A stretch of 64,000 nt of DNA from Planctomycetota bacterium (GTDB lineage: Bacteria > Planctomycetota > Planctomycetia > Gemmatales > HRBIN36): positions 101,385 to 165,384 of the forward strand of contig JACTMY010000001.1 in assembly GCA_014584395.1 (NCBI GenBank), read 5' to 3'. How positions within the stretch are numbered: the stretch's first letter is position 1; each line of letters opens with the position of its first letter. The position numbers and the translations under genes were made by a program. This document shows, in pieces, positions 53,935-64,000 of the stretch. The notes under the pieces were generated by a model. The model did no database searches. It worked only from the letters and a program-made list of their open reading frames with translations, and was not told where the DNA came from.

Positions 53935-54876
53935 TTACCGTTTGCCCTTGAAGGCCATGCGCGCGGATAGGAATTTGCTCAACATGGCGTCCAGGTAGTC
54001 GGCGGTGCTGATGAGCATGTAGTCGATCCCCCGCCGCGCGCAGCCGCGGCGCACTTCGACCAGGTATTCCTCCAGGGCTTCCAGGTAGCCGTCCCGGAGC
54101 GCGCGCGGATCGCAGATCAAGTCGGGCTGCTCCTCCATCCCCTCGAACTTCGTCGTTCCTTCGAAGGGGAATTGCAGCTCTTTCTCGTCCATGACGTGGA
54201 ACACCAGGATGTCATGGCGGCGGTGAGCGAGCATGTCCAGGCCGCGAAACAGGGCGGCGCGGTCGGTCAGCAGGTCGGAGATCAGGATCATCATGCCGCG
54301 CTGCGGGATGCTGTCCGTCACCCGGCGAAGGATCATTTCCATGTCGGTCTTTTCCCGCGGCCGGGAGACGTCCATGGCCTTGATGATGGCGTCCAGGTGC
54401 GTTTGTTGGCTTCGCGGGGGAATGATCTGCCGGGGGGCGCGGTCGAAGGTGATGCAGCCGACGGCGTCCTGCTGGCGCAGCAGCAGATAGGCCAGGCACG
54501 CCGCGATGGTGCAGCCGCAGCCATACTTGTTCATGGGCCCGTCGCCGTATTGCATCGACTCGCTGACGTCGACAATGAGATGGCAGCGGAGGTTGGTTTC
54601 TTCCTCGTATTGCTTGACGACGAAGCGGTCGGTGCGCGACCAGACCTTCCAATCAAGGTGGCGGATGTCGTCGCCGGGCGTGTACTCGCGGTGCTGCACG
54701 AACTCGACGGAATGGCCGAAGAAGGGGCTTTGGTGCATTCCGGAGATGAAGCCCTCGACGACGTGCCGCGCCCGCAAATCCAGCCGGGCGATGCGCGAGA
54801 TGGTCTTGGGGTCCAGGAAGCGGCGCGCTTCCTGGTTCGCGGTCGTCCGCGCGGCGCCGGGTTTCGTCACAACCAT
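53935..54876 (-). CDS. DUF58 protein
   Basis: 313 residues, cytoplasmic with no membrane helix. The DUF58 signature is present at about 65-95 (REYTPGDDIRHLDWKVWSRTD, then RFVVKQYEEETNLRCHLIVDVSESM). The second half is a vWA-like fold with MIDAS-like DVSESM (about 103-108) and SDLLTDR. DUF58 proteins accompany MoxR ATPases and membrane vWA proteins in conserved operons. It lies 54 bp downstream of moxR. Confidence 0.94.
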   Translation of the reverse strand: MVVTKPGAARTTANQEARRFLDPKTISRIARLDLRARHVVEGFISGMHQSPFFGHSVEFVQHREYTPGDDIRHLDWKVWSRTDRFVVKQYEEETNLRCHLIVDVSESMQYGDGPMNKYGCGCTIAACLAYLLLRQQDAVGCITFDRAPRQIIPPRSQQTHLDAIIKAMDVSRPREKTDMEMILRRVTDSIPQRGMMILISDLLTDRAALFRGLDMLAHRRHDILVFHVMDEKELQFPFEGTTKFEGMEEQPDLICDPRALRDGYLEALEEYLVEVRRGCARRGIDYMLISTADYLDAMLSKFLSARMAFKGKR

Positions 54877-54930
54877 GCCCTCTCGGATGCGGGAAGCTGC
54901 AAGGTGGTTTTACTCCATAGCGGGCGAGGT

Positions 54931-56007
<1,077 letters not shown>

Positions 56008-56051
56008 GGGGAGCCTTTCAATCAAGGATGCGCCAGGGTGTTCCGATCCTC

Positions 56052-57257
56052 TTAACGCTGATAGATGGGAACATGGCCTTTGTCCAATTGCATGATAATC
56101 AAGTAGAGGGCCGTGGTATAGACGGGACCGACCTGGTTGTGACTCCAGGAACCGTCCGCGTTCTGCTTGCGGATCAGGATATCGAAAATGGCGTCGCGGT
56201 AACCGCTCCAGGTCAAAAGTCTATCCTCGGCCAGGTCGGGCCGCATCTTGGCATGGCGGTCGTCGCCGAGGATGTAGAGCACCTGGGCGTAGTAAAAATG
56301 GGTGTATTCCCACTGGCGGAAGACGTCGTTGTTGTCGCTGGCGGAGATGGGGATCATCCGCTGGCAATAATTGAGCCACTTGACGGCCAACTCCGATTCA
56401 TACTCGCCAGCGGAGAACATGCAGGCGATGCCCGCGGCGGTCAGAGGCGGGCGCTGCATCTCCTGCCGCTGCTGTAAACTGTAGACGACGGCGGCCTCCT
56501 CGCGGCGCGGGTCGTTGTCGCGGCGGACGATGACCGTGCTTTTTCGCAGATATTCCTTGGCCTTTTCGATGATCTCATGGGCCACGGGGATGCCGGCGTT
56601 CTTGGCCGCGCGGAGGGCCTGAAGCTGCGTGATGGTCACGGAGCCTTCGTCGAATTCCTGCCCCTCCTGGGCCGTCAGATAGCCCCAGCCGCCGAGCTTG
56701 GTCTGCGCCTTGCCGATGAAATCGACCGCCCCGGTCAGCACTTTTTCCAACTCTCGGCGGCGAAATTCATCGCTCTCCTCGCCGTACACCTGCGAGAGAA
56801 ACAGCGTCGAAAAGCCATGCCCGTACATGTAGCGATACTGCTCGCGTTGGTAATTCGGATTGCCGATCATCCCGGTTTTCTTCTGCACGCGGGTGAGCAG
56901 GAAGTCGACGGCCTTGTCGATGTTCTCCGCGTAGCGGCCCTGGCGGATGGTGCTGCCCTCGGCGAGAAACGCCAACCCCGCGAGCGCCGTCATGGCGATG
57001 GGGTAATGGCCGTCGTTCGCCTCCCAGCGGCCATCCCGCTTTTGCTGCTTGGCCAGCCATTCCAGCCCGCGGTCGATGTTCGGCTGAATCTTCTTGAGAA
57101 ACTGCTGCGTCCGCTCATCCACCGCCCCCGCCAGTCCGTCCTTTGGCGAGCGGGGCGGCGCGGGCGGATCCTCCCCCGGCGCGGCGGCGCCGCTGAACGT
57201 CAGCCCCAGCGACAGCAGCACGATCACAAAGGTTCTCAAATGCATGGCGGCATCCAT
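56052..57257 (-). CDS. secreted terpene-cyclase/prenyltransferase-fold protein, paralogue B
   Basis: 401 residues from the chosen ATG. Signal segment [19 protein letters not shown], then an alpha/alpha-toroid with QW-like repeats ([31 protein letters not shown]). No DxDD motif, so it should not be a squalene-hopene cyclase, and no thioester motif (GCGEQ). Close to the neighbouring paralogue. The start is uncertain: ATGs at 57257 and 57245 both lack a good ribosome site. It is probably a structural or binding protein. Confidence 0.75.
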   Translation of the reverse strand: MDAAMHLRTFVIVLLSLGLTFSGAAAPGEDPPAPPRSPKDGLAGAVDERTQQFLKKIQPNIDRGLEWLAKQQKRDGRWEANDGHYPIAMTALAGLAFLAEGSTIRQGRYAENIDKAVDFLLTRVQKKTGMIGNPNYQREQYRYMYGHGFSTLFLSQVYGEESDEFRRRELEKVLTGAVDFIGKAQTKLGGWGYLTAQEGQEFDEGSVTITQLQALRAAKNAGIPVAHEIIEKAKEYLRKSTVIVRRDNDPRREEAAVVYSLQQRQEMQRPPLTAAGIACMFSAGEYESELAVKWLNYCQRMIPISASDNNDVFRQWEYTHFYYAQVLYILGDDRHAKMRPDLAEDRLLTWSGYRDAIFDILIRKQNADGSWSHNQVGPVYTTALYLIIMQLDKGHVPIYQR

Positions 57258-57312
57258 TGGTTCATTGAGGGGTTGTCTCGTTGCCCGCGGACCTCCGAAC
57301 GTCATGCGCGGC

Positions 57313-58515
57313 CTAGCGCTGGTAGATCGGCAAATGGCCTTTATCCAATTGTAGGATGATCAGGTGCAGGGACGTGGTATACACGGGACCAATGTACCCC
57401 TGGCTCCAGGAGCCGTCGGCGTTCTGCCGGCTGGCGATGTAGTCGAAGATGATCGAGCGATAGCGGCTCCATTTGAGCAAGGCGGTCTTGCCCGACTGCT
57501 CGATCTGCGCCAGGTCCGGGCGCATCTTGGCGTGGCGGTCTTCCCCCAGGATGTACAGCACCTGGGCGTAATAGAAATGGGTGTACTCCCAGTGGCCAAA
57601 GCTGTCCCGCCCCGATTTGTCGATGGGGATGTGGCGCTGGCAATAGTTGAGCCATTTGACGGCGAGTTCGTTCTGATATTCCCCCGCGGAGAACATGCAG
57701 GCGATGCCCGCCGCGGTCAGGGGCGGACGAATGTTGCTGCCTCCTTGCCTGAGGCTATAGATCACGCCGGCCTCGTCCTTGAAGGGTTGGCTGGCGTGGC
57801 GCACGGCGATCATCGTGCTCTTTTTCAAATAGTCGTTGGCCTTTTCGATGATCTCCCGAGCCACGGGGATGCCGGCGTTCTTGGCGGCGCGCAGGGCTTG
57901 CAGTTGCGTGATGGTGACGGAGCCTTCGTCGAAGTCCGCCGCCCCGGAGTCGGCCGCCGACACGTAGCCCCAGCCGCCCAGCTTCGTCTGCGCCTTGCCG
58001 ATGAAATCGACCGCTCCGGCCAAGACTTTCTCCAGCTCTCGGCGGCGCGACTCATCGCTCTCTTCCCCATAAACCTGCGCCAGAAACAGCGTGGCAAACC
58101 CGTGAGCGTACATGTAGCGATGCTGTTCGCGCAAGTCGCTGGGGTTGCCGATCTGGCCCGTTTTCTTCTGAAAGCGATTGACCAGATAGTCGACGGCGTT
58201 TTCGATGTTGCGCGCGTACTTGCCTTGGGTGATGGTGCTGCCCTCGGCCAGCAGCGCCAGCCCGGCCAGCCCGGTCATGGCCACGGGATAATAGCCATTG
58301 AGCGCTTCCCAATGGCCGTCGCGGTATTGCTGCTTGGCCAGCCATTCGAGGCCGCGGTCAACCACGTCCTTGTACTTGGCCATGATCCGCTGCGTCTCGG
58401 CCTCCTGGTCGGTGACGGGTACGGGCGGCTTGGGGGGAGTCTGGGCCTCCAGGCCCAAGGCAGCGAAGCCCAGCGCCAGGAGACCGCCCAGGATGAATCC
58501 TCTCGTGCTTTGCAT
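57313..58515 (-). CDS. secreted terpene-cyclase/prenyltransferase-fold protein, paralogue A
   Basis: 400 residues. Signal segment MQSTRGFILGGLLALGFAAL with cleavage near LEAQT. The same toroid fold as the next gene, with many identical blocks ([60 protein letters not shown] and the C-terminal QLDKGHLPIYQR). Lacks DxDD and GCGEQ. An AGG lies 5 nt before the ATG at 58515. With its paralogue it forms a tandem duplication upstream of moxR. Confidence 0.8.
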   Translation of the reverse strand: MQSTRGFILGGLLALGFAALGLEAQTPPKPPVPVTDQEAETQRIMAKYKDVVDRGLEWLAKQQYRDGHWEALNGYYPVAMTGLAGLALLAEGSTITQGKYARNIENAVDYLVNRFQKKTGQIGNPSDLREQHRYMYAHGFATLFLAQVYGEESDESRRRELEKVLAGAVDFIGKAQTKLGGWGYVSAADSGAADFDEGSVTITQLQALRAAKNAGIPVAREIIEKANDYLKKSTMIAVRHASQPFKDEAGVIYSLRQGGSNIRPPLTAAGIACMFSAGEYQNELAVKWLNYCQRHIPIDKSGRDSFGHWEYTHFYYAQVLYILGEDRHAKMRPDLAQIEQSGKTALLKWSRYRSIIFDYIASRQNADGSWSQGYIGPVYTTSLHLIILQLDKGHLPIYQR

Positions 58516-58580
58516 GCCAGCCTGCCCTTGGTCGGTGAAATGCCTCGTACCCAACGCGCCCCGATTTACTCCCCAAGCGC

Positions 58581-61500
58581 TCACTTGGGACTCGGCTCCT
58601 GCTTGAGCTGGAACGGAATCCGGAAGGGTTGGCCGATCAATTCGACCGACCCGGCGGCGACGTCGATCTTCACGTCATACAGCGTGGAGATCATGTTGCT
58701 GGTGAAAGGTTCCTCGGCGGGGGTGCCGTCGAACTTCTCCACGAACCGCCCATCGCGCTTGTCGATGGCCTGGAGCCGGGTGACGAAGGAAATCCCCAGG
58801 ACCATGTTGCGGCGGTTGCCTTGGGGCTGCTGCCTTTCCTCCTGCGTTTGCGAATAGAGCAGCAGCATGGGCAAGTCGTCGAAGCGGTCCACGATGAGCT
58901 GTTGCTCCTTGACGCGCCGCTGCCAGTGCACCTGGCCGTTTTGCTTGTTGAAGGCGTAGATCATGCCGTTGACGGGCACCGTGCTCAGTTCGGCCGCCTG
59001 GTAGGGCATGATCAACCGGTTGCGGCGCCCCATGACGATCATGGGCGGGGCGTTCGCCGGGGGCCGCCGTGCTGCTTCCTTTGCTTCCCCGCCGCTGCCT
59101 TCCTGCAAGAGGCAATACCAATGCAGCGGGTCCGAGACCAGGGCGACCTCTTGCAGGTTGACCATGTCCTCGGGCCGCAGGCGCGTCTTGAGGATCGGCT
59201 GGCCCGTGCGGACGTTCAACACGGTCAGGCGGCCCTCGGCCGTGACCCCGCCGACGAAGTCGGCTTCCTGGGAGTTGACGATCCATCCCTTGACGCCGAA
59301 CGAATGGCTCCAGACGTCCTCGCCCAGGACCGGATCGAAGAGGCGCAGGAGCACTTCTTCTTCCTCGGAGGTTTCCTTGAGCAGGAGGAAGCGGTCGACC
59401 ACGGCTAGGTGATCGTTGTAGGCCGCGGCGAAATCCTTGACCGCGATGGCGGCGCCGTCGATGGCCCGGATGGCCGAGGCCAGGCCGCCCTTGCGCTGCG
59501 ACTTCTCGGGGATGACGTGGAGATACTGGCCGTCGCCGATGATCTCATCGCTGGTCTTGATCCCCGAGCGCACCCAGCGTTCTTGCCCGGTCAGCGGGTC
59601 CACCATCACCAGGCCGCGGTCGCGGATGCTCATGACGACGCCCTGGGGATGGACCAGGCCGATGGTGCCCAGGGTTTCGGACATGCCGTTGGTCATCAGG
59701 AGCGAAAAGCGGCCGGAGGGCAAAATGTGGATGGCGTTTTGCTGATAGCCGTTGCCGTACTGGCTGCTGCCGAAGTCGTAGCCGCCCAGGAGATCAGCGC
59801 TCCACAGGGATTTTTTGAACAGCGTGTCGTAGACGTGGACCGTGTTGGTCCATTGAAACACGATCAACGGGCCGCACATCTGGAAGGTGCGCGGCTTGGG
59901 GCTGGGGGGCACGAAGCAATTCGTGGCGACGGCCAGGGTGCGAATGATCTCGTCGCTATGGCGGTCGATGACCCGGGCCGTGCGCTGGTTGGAGTCGATG
60001 CTGATCTGCAAGCGGTCGATGCTGGGCGGCGCCTGGCTGGGCGCTTGGAACCATTGCAGCGTGGCCGTCATGCTGGCCGAAGCGGGCAGCCCCTGCGGCT
60101 GCAGCATTTCAATGTGATGGTAACTGTGGCCGAGCAGGCCGCGCCGCGCTCCCTCGGGGAGGGAAAAATAGGGGAGGAAGCGTTTGTCGGTCGCCAGTTC
60201 GAGAAACAATTCCTCGCCCGTCTTGCCGTCGCGGATGACGAGCTTGGGATAGCGAATGGCCAGGATTTGGTAGTAGTGGACGACGTTTTCCAGCGCGTCC
60301 TGATGGCCGAGCAACAGGTAGATGCGGGCCTGGGCCTCGATGCTCTTGGCCACGCGCAGCGGCTCCGGATCGTCCCGGAGGCTGAGCAGCCGCAGATAGG
60401 CTTCGCGGAGGTCCTTTTCCTCCTTGAGGGCGATGAGCTTTTCGGCAAGCCGGAGCTGCGCCTCGCGTCCCAGGTCGCAGAGGGTGCCGTAAAAATCGGC
60501 GAAGGTGCGCCAGGCGTCGAGGTGGTCGCTGGCCTGCAGGGCTTGCCATTCTTCGGCGATGCGTCCTTCGAGGACGGCCCGCTGTTCGGCGGTGGCCTTG
60601 CGGAACAAGAGGTCCAACTGCCCCTGGGCATAAGCCTGGGGGGTGATGAGCAGGGAAGGATCGTCGGGACTGGGGATGAGTTTGTTCGTCAAGCCGCTGA
60701 AGGAGCGATAGGCCGCCATGACGTCGAGCAAGCGCCCCTGGGCCAGCCGGCCCCGCGCCAGCAGGCGCAGCCACCGGGCGCTGCGGTCGAGGAGCTCCTG
60801 TTCGCGCTGCGCCTTTTGCGTTTCGTTTTCCTCCGCCGGGACCGCCGCGGCAACGAGGCTCTCTAATTCGCCCAGCAGCGCTTCGTGCTTGAGGAAGTCC
60901 TTGTCGAGCAACTCATACAGCGCCTCGAACAGCTTTTCCCGCGCCAACGCCTTATCCGGGCCGGTGATCGAGGTGATGGCCAGGGCGGCGCGGAGATCGG
61001 CCACCGCGTCCTCCAACTGCCCGCGATAGAGCCGCATCTCGCCGCGCAGGGCCATGGCCCCGGCGTCCTGCGGGTTCTTGTCCAGCCGCGCCGTGATCTC
61101 CCGCTCCCGGGCTTCCAGTTGCGGATAGGCGACGATCTTGAGCGGGCTTTGCGAGATCATCTCGCCGTCGTGGAAGATGAGGTTGCCGGGGATTTCCGAC
61201 TTGGATCGGCTGCGGGCCAGGAGCTTGCCGGTCCGCAGATCGATGGACCACACCTCGCCGCCTTCGTTGCTCTTGAGGTCGCCCGATTTGACCGGCAGGT
61301 AATAAATGAATTGGCTGGCGATGCCCCGGCCGCTGGGGATGCCCGTGGCCAGGGTCCACTTGACCGCGCCGGTCTTGAGGTCCAGGGCGCGCATCTGCCT
61401 TTGCCCGACGATGATGGCCTGATCGGCGTAGAGACCGGCCAGGTACAGGTCCAGGTCGTTGGTTTCGCGTTTGCGTTCGTGCCGCCAGAGGAGCGACCCG

Positions 61501-63569
61501 TCGCGGAGGTTGATGGCGTGGATGACGTTTTCATCGGGGGGCGTGATGACGACGACGCCATTCTGGATCATCGGCGCCGCCAAAGCCCAGGGCGGCGGCA
61601 GATGGCTGGCGCTGCCCTGCTGGCCGGGCATCATGTTGGGCATCGGCCCCTGGAATTGATTCAGCATCGGCGCCGTGCTGGCGTTTTCAGGCTTCAAATA
61701 GGGATGGGCCCACAGCAGGGACCGGGTCAACAGGTCCACGCCGATGACCACGCCCGCATGGGTCGGGCACACGAGGATGCCATCGGAATAGGACAGCATC
61801 GACGCCCAGGAGCGCCGCCCCGGCTCATCCATCATCCGCTTGTTCACCAGGCACAAGGGCTGCGACCAGACCAGTTCCGGCGCGTATTGCGGGTGCCCCT
61901 TCTCGGCGTTCCACGAACGCTGATTCTGCAAGCACATCAGCCGAATCTCGCCGTTGACCTCGGCCAGGACGTACAGCTTGTCCCCTAAAGGCAGCGGCGG
62001 CCCGAGAAAGAACGTGTCGGCGAAGGGCGCCTGGCCCTCGGCGTTGCCGATCATCCAGGTGATCCGGCCGCCCATGTTCAGGTCGCGGGCCACCAGCATG
62101 TTGTGGTAATACCATTTGGCGACGCCCTGGCCGCCGCGCATCCCCTGATTCGGCCGATTAAAGCCTTCATAGTTCAGGTTGAGCGGCGGCAAGGCCAAAT
62201 CCTCCACCGCGTAGACCAGGTTTTGATCCGTGCTCAGGGTGCCGACCATCGAATTGTCGAAGAGCATCCAGGGCATGTTGTCGCGGTAATAGTACAGCCA
62301 ACTCGACACCACGCTGTTGCTCGACATCGAGGAGCTGCACAACGTGCTCAGGCTCATCTCCGATCGGCTCTCCCATTCGAGCTGGCCCGTTTTCAAATTG
62401 ACGGCGTGCACCCCCCAGGTGCCGCGATAGATGAGCAGGTCGCCCACGGCCAAGGGATGCGTGCCCCCGATGGCGGGGCGATTGAATTGATTCATTTGCC
62501 GCTTCAGCGCCTGTTCGATCCACGGCCGCGACGGATCGTTCGCCGAGCGCGAACTCAGCTCCCGCGTGGCATCCAAGGGATAGCCGTGGCGCGCTTCCAG
62601 ATAGGGGGTGCTGCCGACGCCTTGGGCCGTGCGGTTCAAGTTGCCTTGGAAGTATTTCCAATCCTGGCTCATCTGCGCCAGGAGATGCGTCTGCAGGCGA
62701 TGGGTCAGGCTGTCCCGAAGCTCATCGCTGTTCATCTTCCGCAAATAGTCGGGCAAGGGCGGCGCAGCATTGTCGCTGAGCCGCGTCAACAGCACCGACC
62801 ACAACTCATCCCGGCGCTCCTTCCGGTCCTTGTCGCTGCTCGACCGCTCATGAGCCAAGGCGGCCCGATACAGCACGATCGGCGGCACGTTCCGCGGCCC
62901 GCCAAACCGGTCGATCAAACGGTCGTACCACAACGCGGCCACGATGTACTGCCCCTGATCCAGGTGGTAGGACCCCAGCATGGCGGCGGCTTCGGCTCCC
63001 GCCTCGGTGTGCAAATAGCGCTGGGCCACCGCCGCGAAGATGTCCGCATCCCCCGTCGCTTGCCCCTTGCGCAGCAGCGTCCGCGCGGTCACGCCGTATT
63101 CCTGCTCGTAAAATTGCTTGCCCTCCTTGGGCAGCTCTCCGAGCAAGCGGTTCGCCTCGGCCCGGACGCTGATGAGCCTCGTCCCTTCATCTTGCAGGAA
63201 CACGTCCTCGGGGGAATCGAGCAGCGACTGGAGCAAGCGAATGGCGTTGGTCCAATCCTGGGCGGTGATGCGGCGCTGCGCCTCATCCAGCCGCCGCTTG
63301 GCCCTGGGGTCCATCGGCAGCTTGACGTTGCTGGTGAACTGGTCCGCATCGACCTTGGCCTGCGGATTGCCCCCCAACAGACGCTGCAGCAAAGGCAACC
63401 CGGGCAGCACCTGGGGTTGGCCGGGCTGCGGCGGAGGCGGCTGGACCGGCATCACGGGCGGGGCATTGGGCGGCTGCTGCGCGGGGATCGCATCGCGCTG
63501 GATGCCCAACCAACCTCCCAGCAGCAGGACGTTACCCAGGATGATCAAGGCAAGCCGTCGATAGGCCAT
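58581..63569 (-). CDS. giant secreted/anchored PQQ-like beta-propeller protein
   Basis: 1662 residues. An N-terminal hydrophobic segment (about 4-22) is followed by a Pro/Gln-rich linker (about 30-60) and a helical, TPR-like part (about 75-270). The PQQ-like propeller repeats follow, with blades such as AVNLKTGQLEWES, INLRDGSLLWRHE, LDLKTGAVKWTL and IDLRTGKLLARS. A second helical block spans about 850-1170, and more propeller blades follow (FNKQNGQVHWQRR). These form large binding scaffolds; BamB is the best-known relative. GAGGA lies 8 nt before the ATG at 63569. First gene of the eleven-gene cluster. Confidence 0.85.
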   Translation of the reverse strand: MAYRRLALIILGNVLLLGGWLGIQRDAIPAQQPPNAPPVMPVQPPPPQPGQPQVLPGLPLLQRLLGGNPQAKVDADQFTSNVKLPMDPRAKRRLDEAQRRITAQDWTNAIRLLQSLLDSPEDVFLQDEGTRLISVRAEANRLLGELPKEGKQFYEQEYGVTARTLLRKGQATGDADIFAAVAQRYLHTEAGAEAAAMLGSYHLDQGQYIVAALWYDRLIDRFGGPRNVPPIVLYRAALAHERSSSDKDRKERRDELWSVLLTRLSDNAAPPLPDYLRKMNSDELRDSLTHRLQTHLLAQMSQDWKYFQGNLNRTAQGVGSTPYLEARHGYPLDATRELSSRSANDPSRPWIEQALKRQMNQFNRPAIGGTHPLAVGDLLIYRGTWGVHAVNLKTGQLEWESRSEMSLSTLCSSSMSSNSVVSSWLYYYRDNMPWMLFDNSMVGTLSTDQNLVYAVEDLALPPLNLNYEGFNRPNQGMRGGQGVAKWYYHNMLVARDLNMGGRITWMIGNAEGQAPFADTFFLGPPLPLGDKLYVLAEVNGEIRLMCLQNQRSWNAEKGHPQYAPELVWSQPLCLVNKRMMDEPGRRSWASMLSYSDGILVCPTHAGVVIGVDLLTRSLLWAHPYLKPENASTAPMLNQFQGPMPNMMPGQQGSASHLPPPWALAAPMIQNGVVVITPPDENVIHAINLRDGSLLWRHERKRETNDLDLYLAGLYADQAIIVGQRQMRALDLKTGAVKWTLATGIPSGRGIASQFIYYLPVKSGDLKSNEGGEVWSIDLRTGKLLARSRSKSEIPGNLIFHDGEMISQSPLKIVAYPQLEAREREITARLDKNPQDAGAMALRGEMRLYRGQLEDAVADLRAALAITSITGPDKALAREKLFEALYELLDKDFLKHEALLGELESLVAAAVPAEENETQKAQREQELLDRSARWLRLLARGRLAQGRLLDVMAAYRSFSGLTNKLIPSPDDPSLLITPQAYAQGQLDLLFRKATAEQRAVLEGRIAEEWQALQASDHLDAWRTFADFYGTLCDLGREAQLRLAEKLIALKEEKDLREAYLRLLSLRDDPEPLRVAKSIEAQARIYLLLGHQDALENVVHYYQILAIRYPKLVIRDGKTGEELFLELATDKRFLPYFSLPEGARRGLLGHSYHHIEMLQPQGLPASASMTATLQWFQAPSQAPPSIDRLQISIDSNQRTARVIDRHSDEIIRTLAVATNCFVPPSPKPRTFQMCGPLIVFQWTNTVHVYDTLFKKSLWSADLLGGYDFGSSQYGNGYQQNAIHILPSGRFSLLMTNGMSETLGTIGLVHPQGVVMSIRDRGLVMVDPLTGQERWVRSGIKTSDEIIGDGQYLHVIPEKSQRKGGLASAIRAIDGAAIAVKDFAAAYNDHLAVVDRFLLLKETSEEEEVLLRLFDPVLGEDVWSHSFGVKGWIVNSQEADFVGGVTAEGRLTVLNVRTGQPILKTRLRPEDMVNLQEVALVSDPLHWYCLLQEGSGGEAKEAARRPPANAPPMIVMGRRNRLIMPYQAAELSTVPVNGMIYAFNKQNGQVHWQRRVKEQQLIVDRFDDLPMLLLYSQTQEERQQPQGNRRNMVLGISFVTRLQAIDKRDGRFVEKFDGTPAEEPFTSNMISTLYDVKIDVAAGSVELIGQPFRIPFQLKQEPSPK

Positions 63570-63677
63570 GTGCGAATTCCTCAATGCGGCCAGGGCGAGG
63601 AGCAGGGCTGAATCAGCGCGGGGCAGCGTGGCGGCAATGTGGCGAAATCAGGGCTGCGCTGCCCCGATCCGCCCGCC

Positions 63678-63706
63678 ATCATAGCCCGATCCGCTGCACG
63701 CGCCAA
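63678..63706 (-). promoter_or_regulatory. sigma70-type promoter of the PQQ/MoxR cluster
   Basis: Reading the minus strand: -35 TTGGCG (63706-63701), a 17-nt spacer, -10 TATGAT (63683-63678). The transcript would start near 63670, about 100 nt before the ATG at 63569. The -10 hexamer is identical to that of the nuoAB promoter. Confidence 0.6.
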
Positions 63707-63895
63707 GCGATCCCCCCCTTTGAAGCAGACCAGGGCCAACGCCCATGCGGTCATCTTCATTTTACCCAGACGATGAGCGAAACGGTATGACAACCTTCCT
63801 AAACCGTGACGAATGGGAGGCCGAGAAGGATTGAACCCTGAGAAAGAGATGAGAGAAAACCGCTCTTGACAGCGCCCCGAGTCGGCGAGCGGGGA

Positions 63896-63917
63896 GCGGG
63901 GGGCGTCTGCCCCCTGC
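63896..63917. repeat. GC-rich hairpin
   Basis: GCGGGGGGC-gtct-GCCCCCTGC, a 9-bp stem with one G-T wobble and a 4-nt loop. No T-tract follows. Confidence 0.5.
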
Positions 63918-63929
63918 GAAACTATTGTG

Positions 63930-63968
63930 CGAGTTTTCGGTAAGGTGCGTTGAGCGCACCGAAACCCA
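63930..63968. repeat. nested inverted repeat
   Basis: GGTGCG-ttgag-CGCACC (63944-63960) lies inside a longer imperfect inverted pair, GTTTTCGGT and ACCGAAAC, giving two alternative foldings. It looks like an extragenic palindromic element. Confidence 0.45.
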
Positions 63969-64000
63969 CCCTGCTTCTTGGGCGGGACGACCGATTGTAG

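Larger units (their letters stand above)
63570..64000. other. non-coding stretch at the right edge
   Basis: 431 bp. It contains the promoter of the minus-strand cluster and two hairpins near the right edge. A short piece at 63815-63840 resembles the 3' part of a tRNA on the minus strand, without a matching 5' half. I see no coding sequence. Confidence 0.6.

Noticed and set aside
63811..63910. A complete tRNA gene at the right edge
   Set aside because: Only the T-loop and a 3' acceptor-like end can be matched; the 5' acceptor strand, D-arm and anticodon arm are missing.

Overview
The window looks like a chromosomal segment of a planctomycete, most likely a Gemmata-type member of the order. 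The evidence is high GC, a DUF1559 protein with a prepilin-like leader, two large membrane Ser/Thr kinases fused to TPR domains, secreted HEAT, PQQ-propeller and terpene-cyclase-fold proteins, a retropepsin-like protein pair, and a long MoxR/DUF58/BatA/vWA cluster. I see no insertion sequence, integrase, phage gene, CRISPR array, rRNA or complete tRNA, and the gene density is ordinary for a chromosome.

Layout. 1-10.6 kb: the 3' part of an alpha/beta hydrolase gene, an outer-membrane barrel, a TPR-repeat kinase, chorismate synthase (aroC, apparently leaderless) coupled to a small membrane protein, a secreted HEAT-repeat protein and a UPF0316 membrane protein. 10.7-20.9 kb: a split set of respiratory complex I genes. 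nuoA-nuoB lie on the minus strand behind a good promoter. nuoC-redoxin-nuoD-nuoE-nuoF lie on the plus strand and are followed by a BtuF-like protein. Between the two halves sit a YjbQ protein, a DUF1559 protein and a metallo-beta-lactamase-fold hydrolase. nuoG-nuoN are not in the window. 21-36 kb: single genes and pairs, including an LTxxQ-like secreted protein, an ArnT-like glycosyltransferase, an SPFH protein paired with a ribbon-helix-helix regulator behind an AT-rich palindromic region, der, a GyrA/ParC-type topoisomerase subunit, a RarD permease, a DUF374 acyltransferase, a 2x[4Fe-4S] ferredoxin, and a small-protein/retropepsin pair whose protease has Asn in place of the catalytic Asp. 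36.4-41.7 kb: a 1777-residue protein with two kinase domains, one membrane segment and a TPR-like outer part.

41.7-63.6 kb: eleven minus-strand genes in a row with gaps of 36-123 bp, beginning downstream of a clear sigma70-type promoter (63678-63706). In transcription order they encode a 1662-residue PQQ-propeller/TPR protein, two paralogous secreted terpene-cyclase-fold proteins, a MoxR AAA+ ATPase, a DUF58 protein, a zinc-ribbon protein, a BatA/vWA protein, a vWA/amidotransferase-like protein, a DUF4175-like membrane protein, an ankyrin protein and a secreted double retropepsin-like protein. MoxR ATPases with vWA partners are known to act as chaperone-like machines. Here the cytoplasmic ATPase, membrane-anchored vWA proteins and a set of secreted scaffold-like proteins appear to form one envelope-assembly or surveillance module. 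That is the most interesting system in the window, and its function is unknown.

Starts were chosen by Shine-Dalgarno match, signal peptide position and overlap with neighbours, and often differ from the longest possible reading frame.
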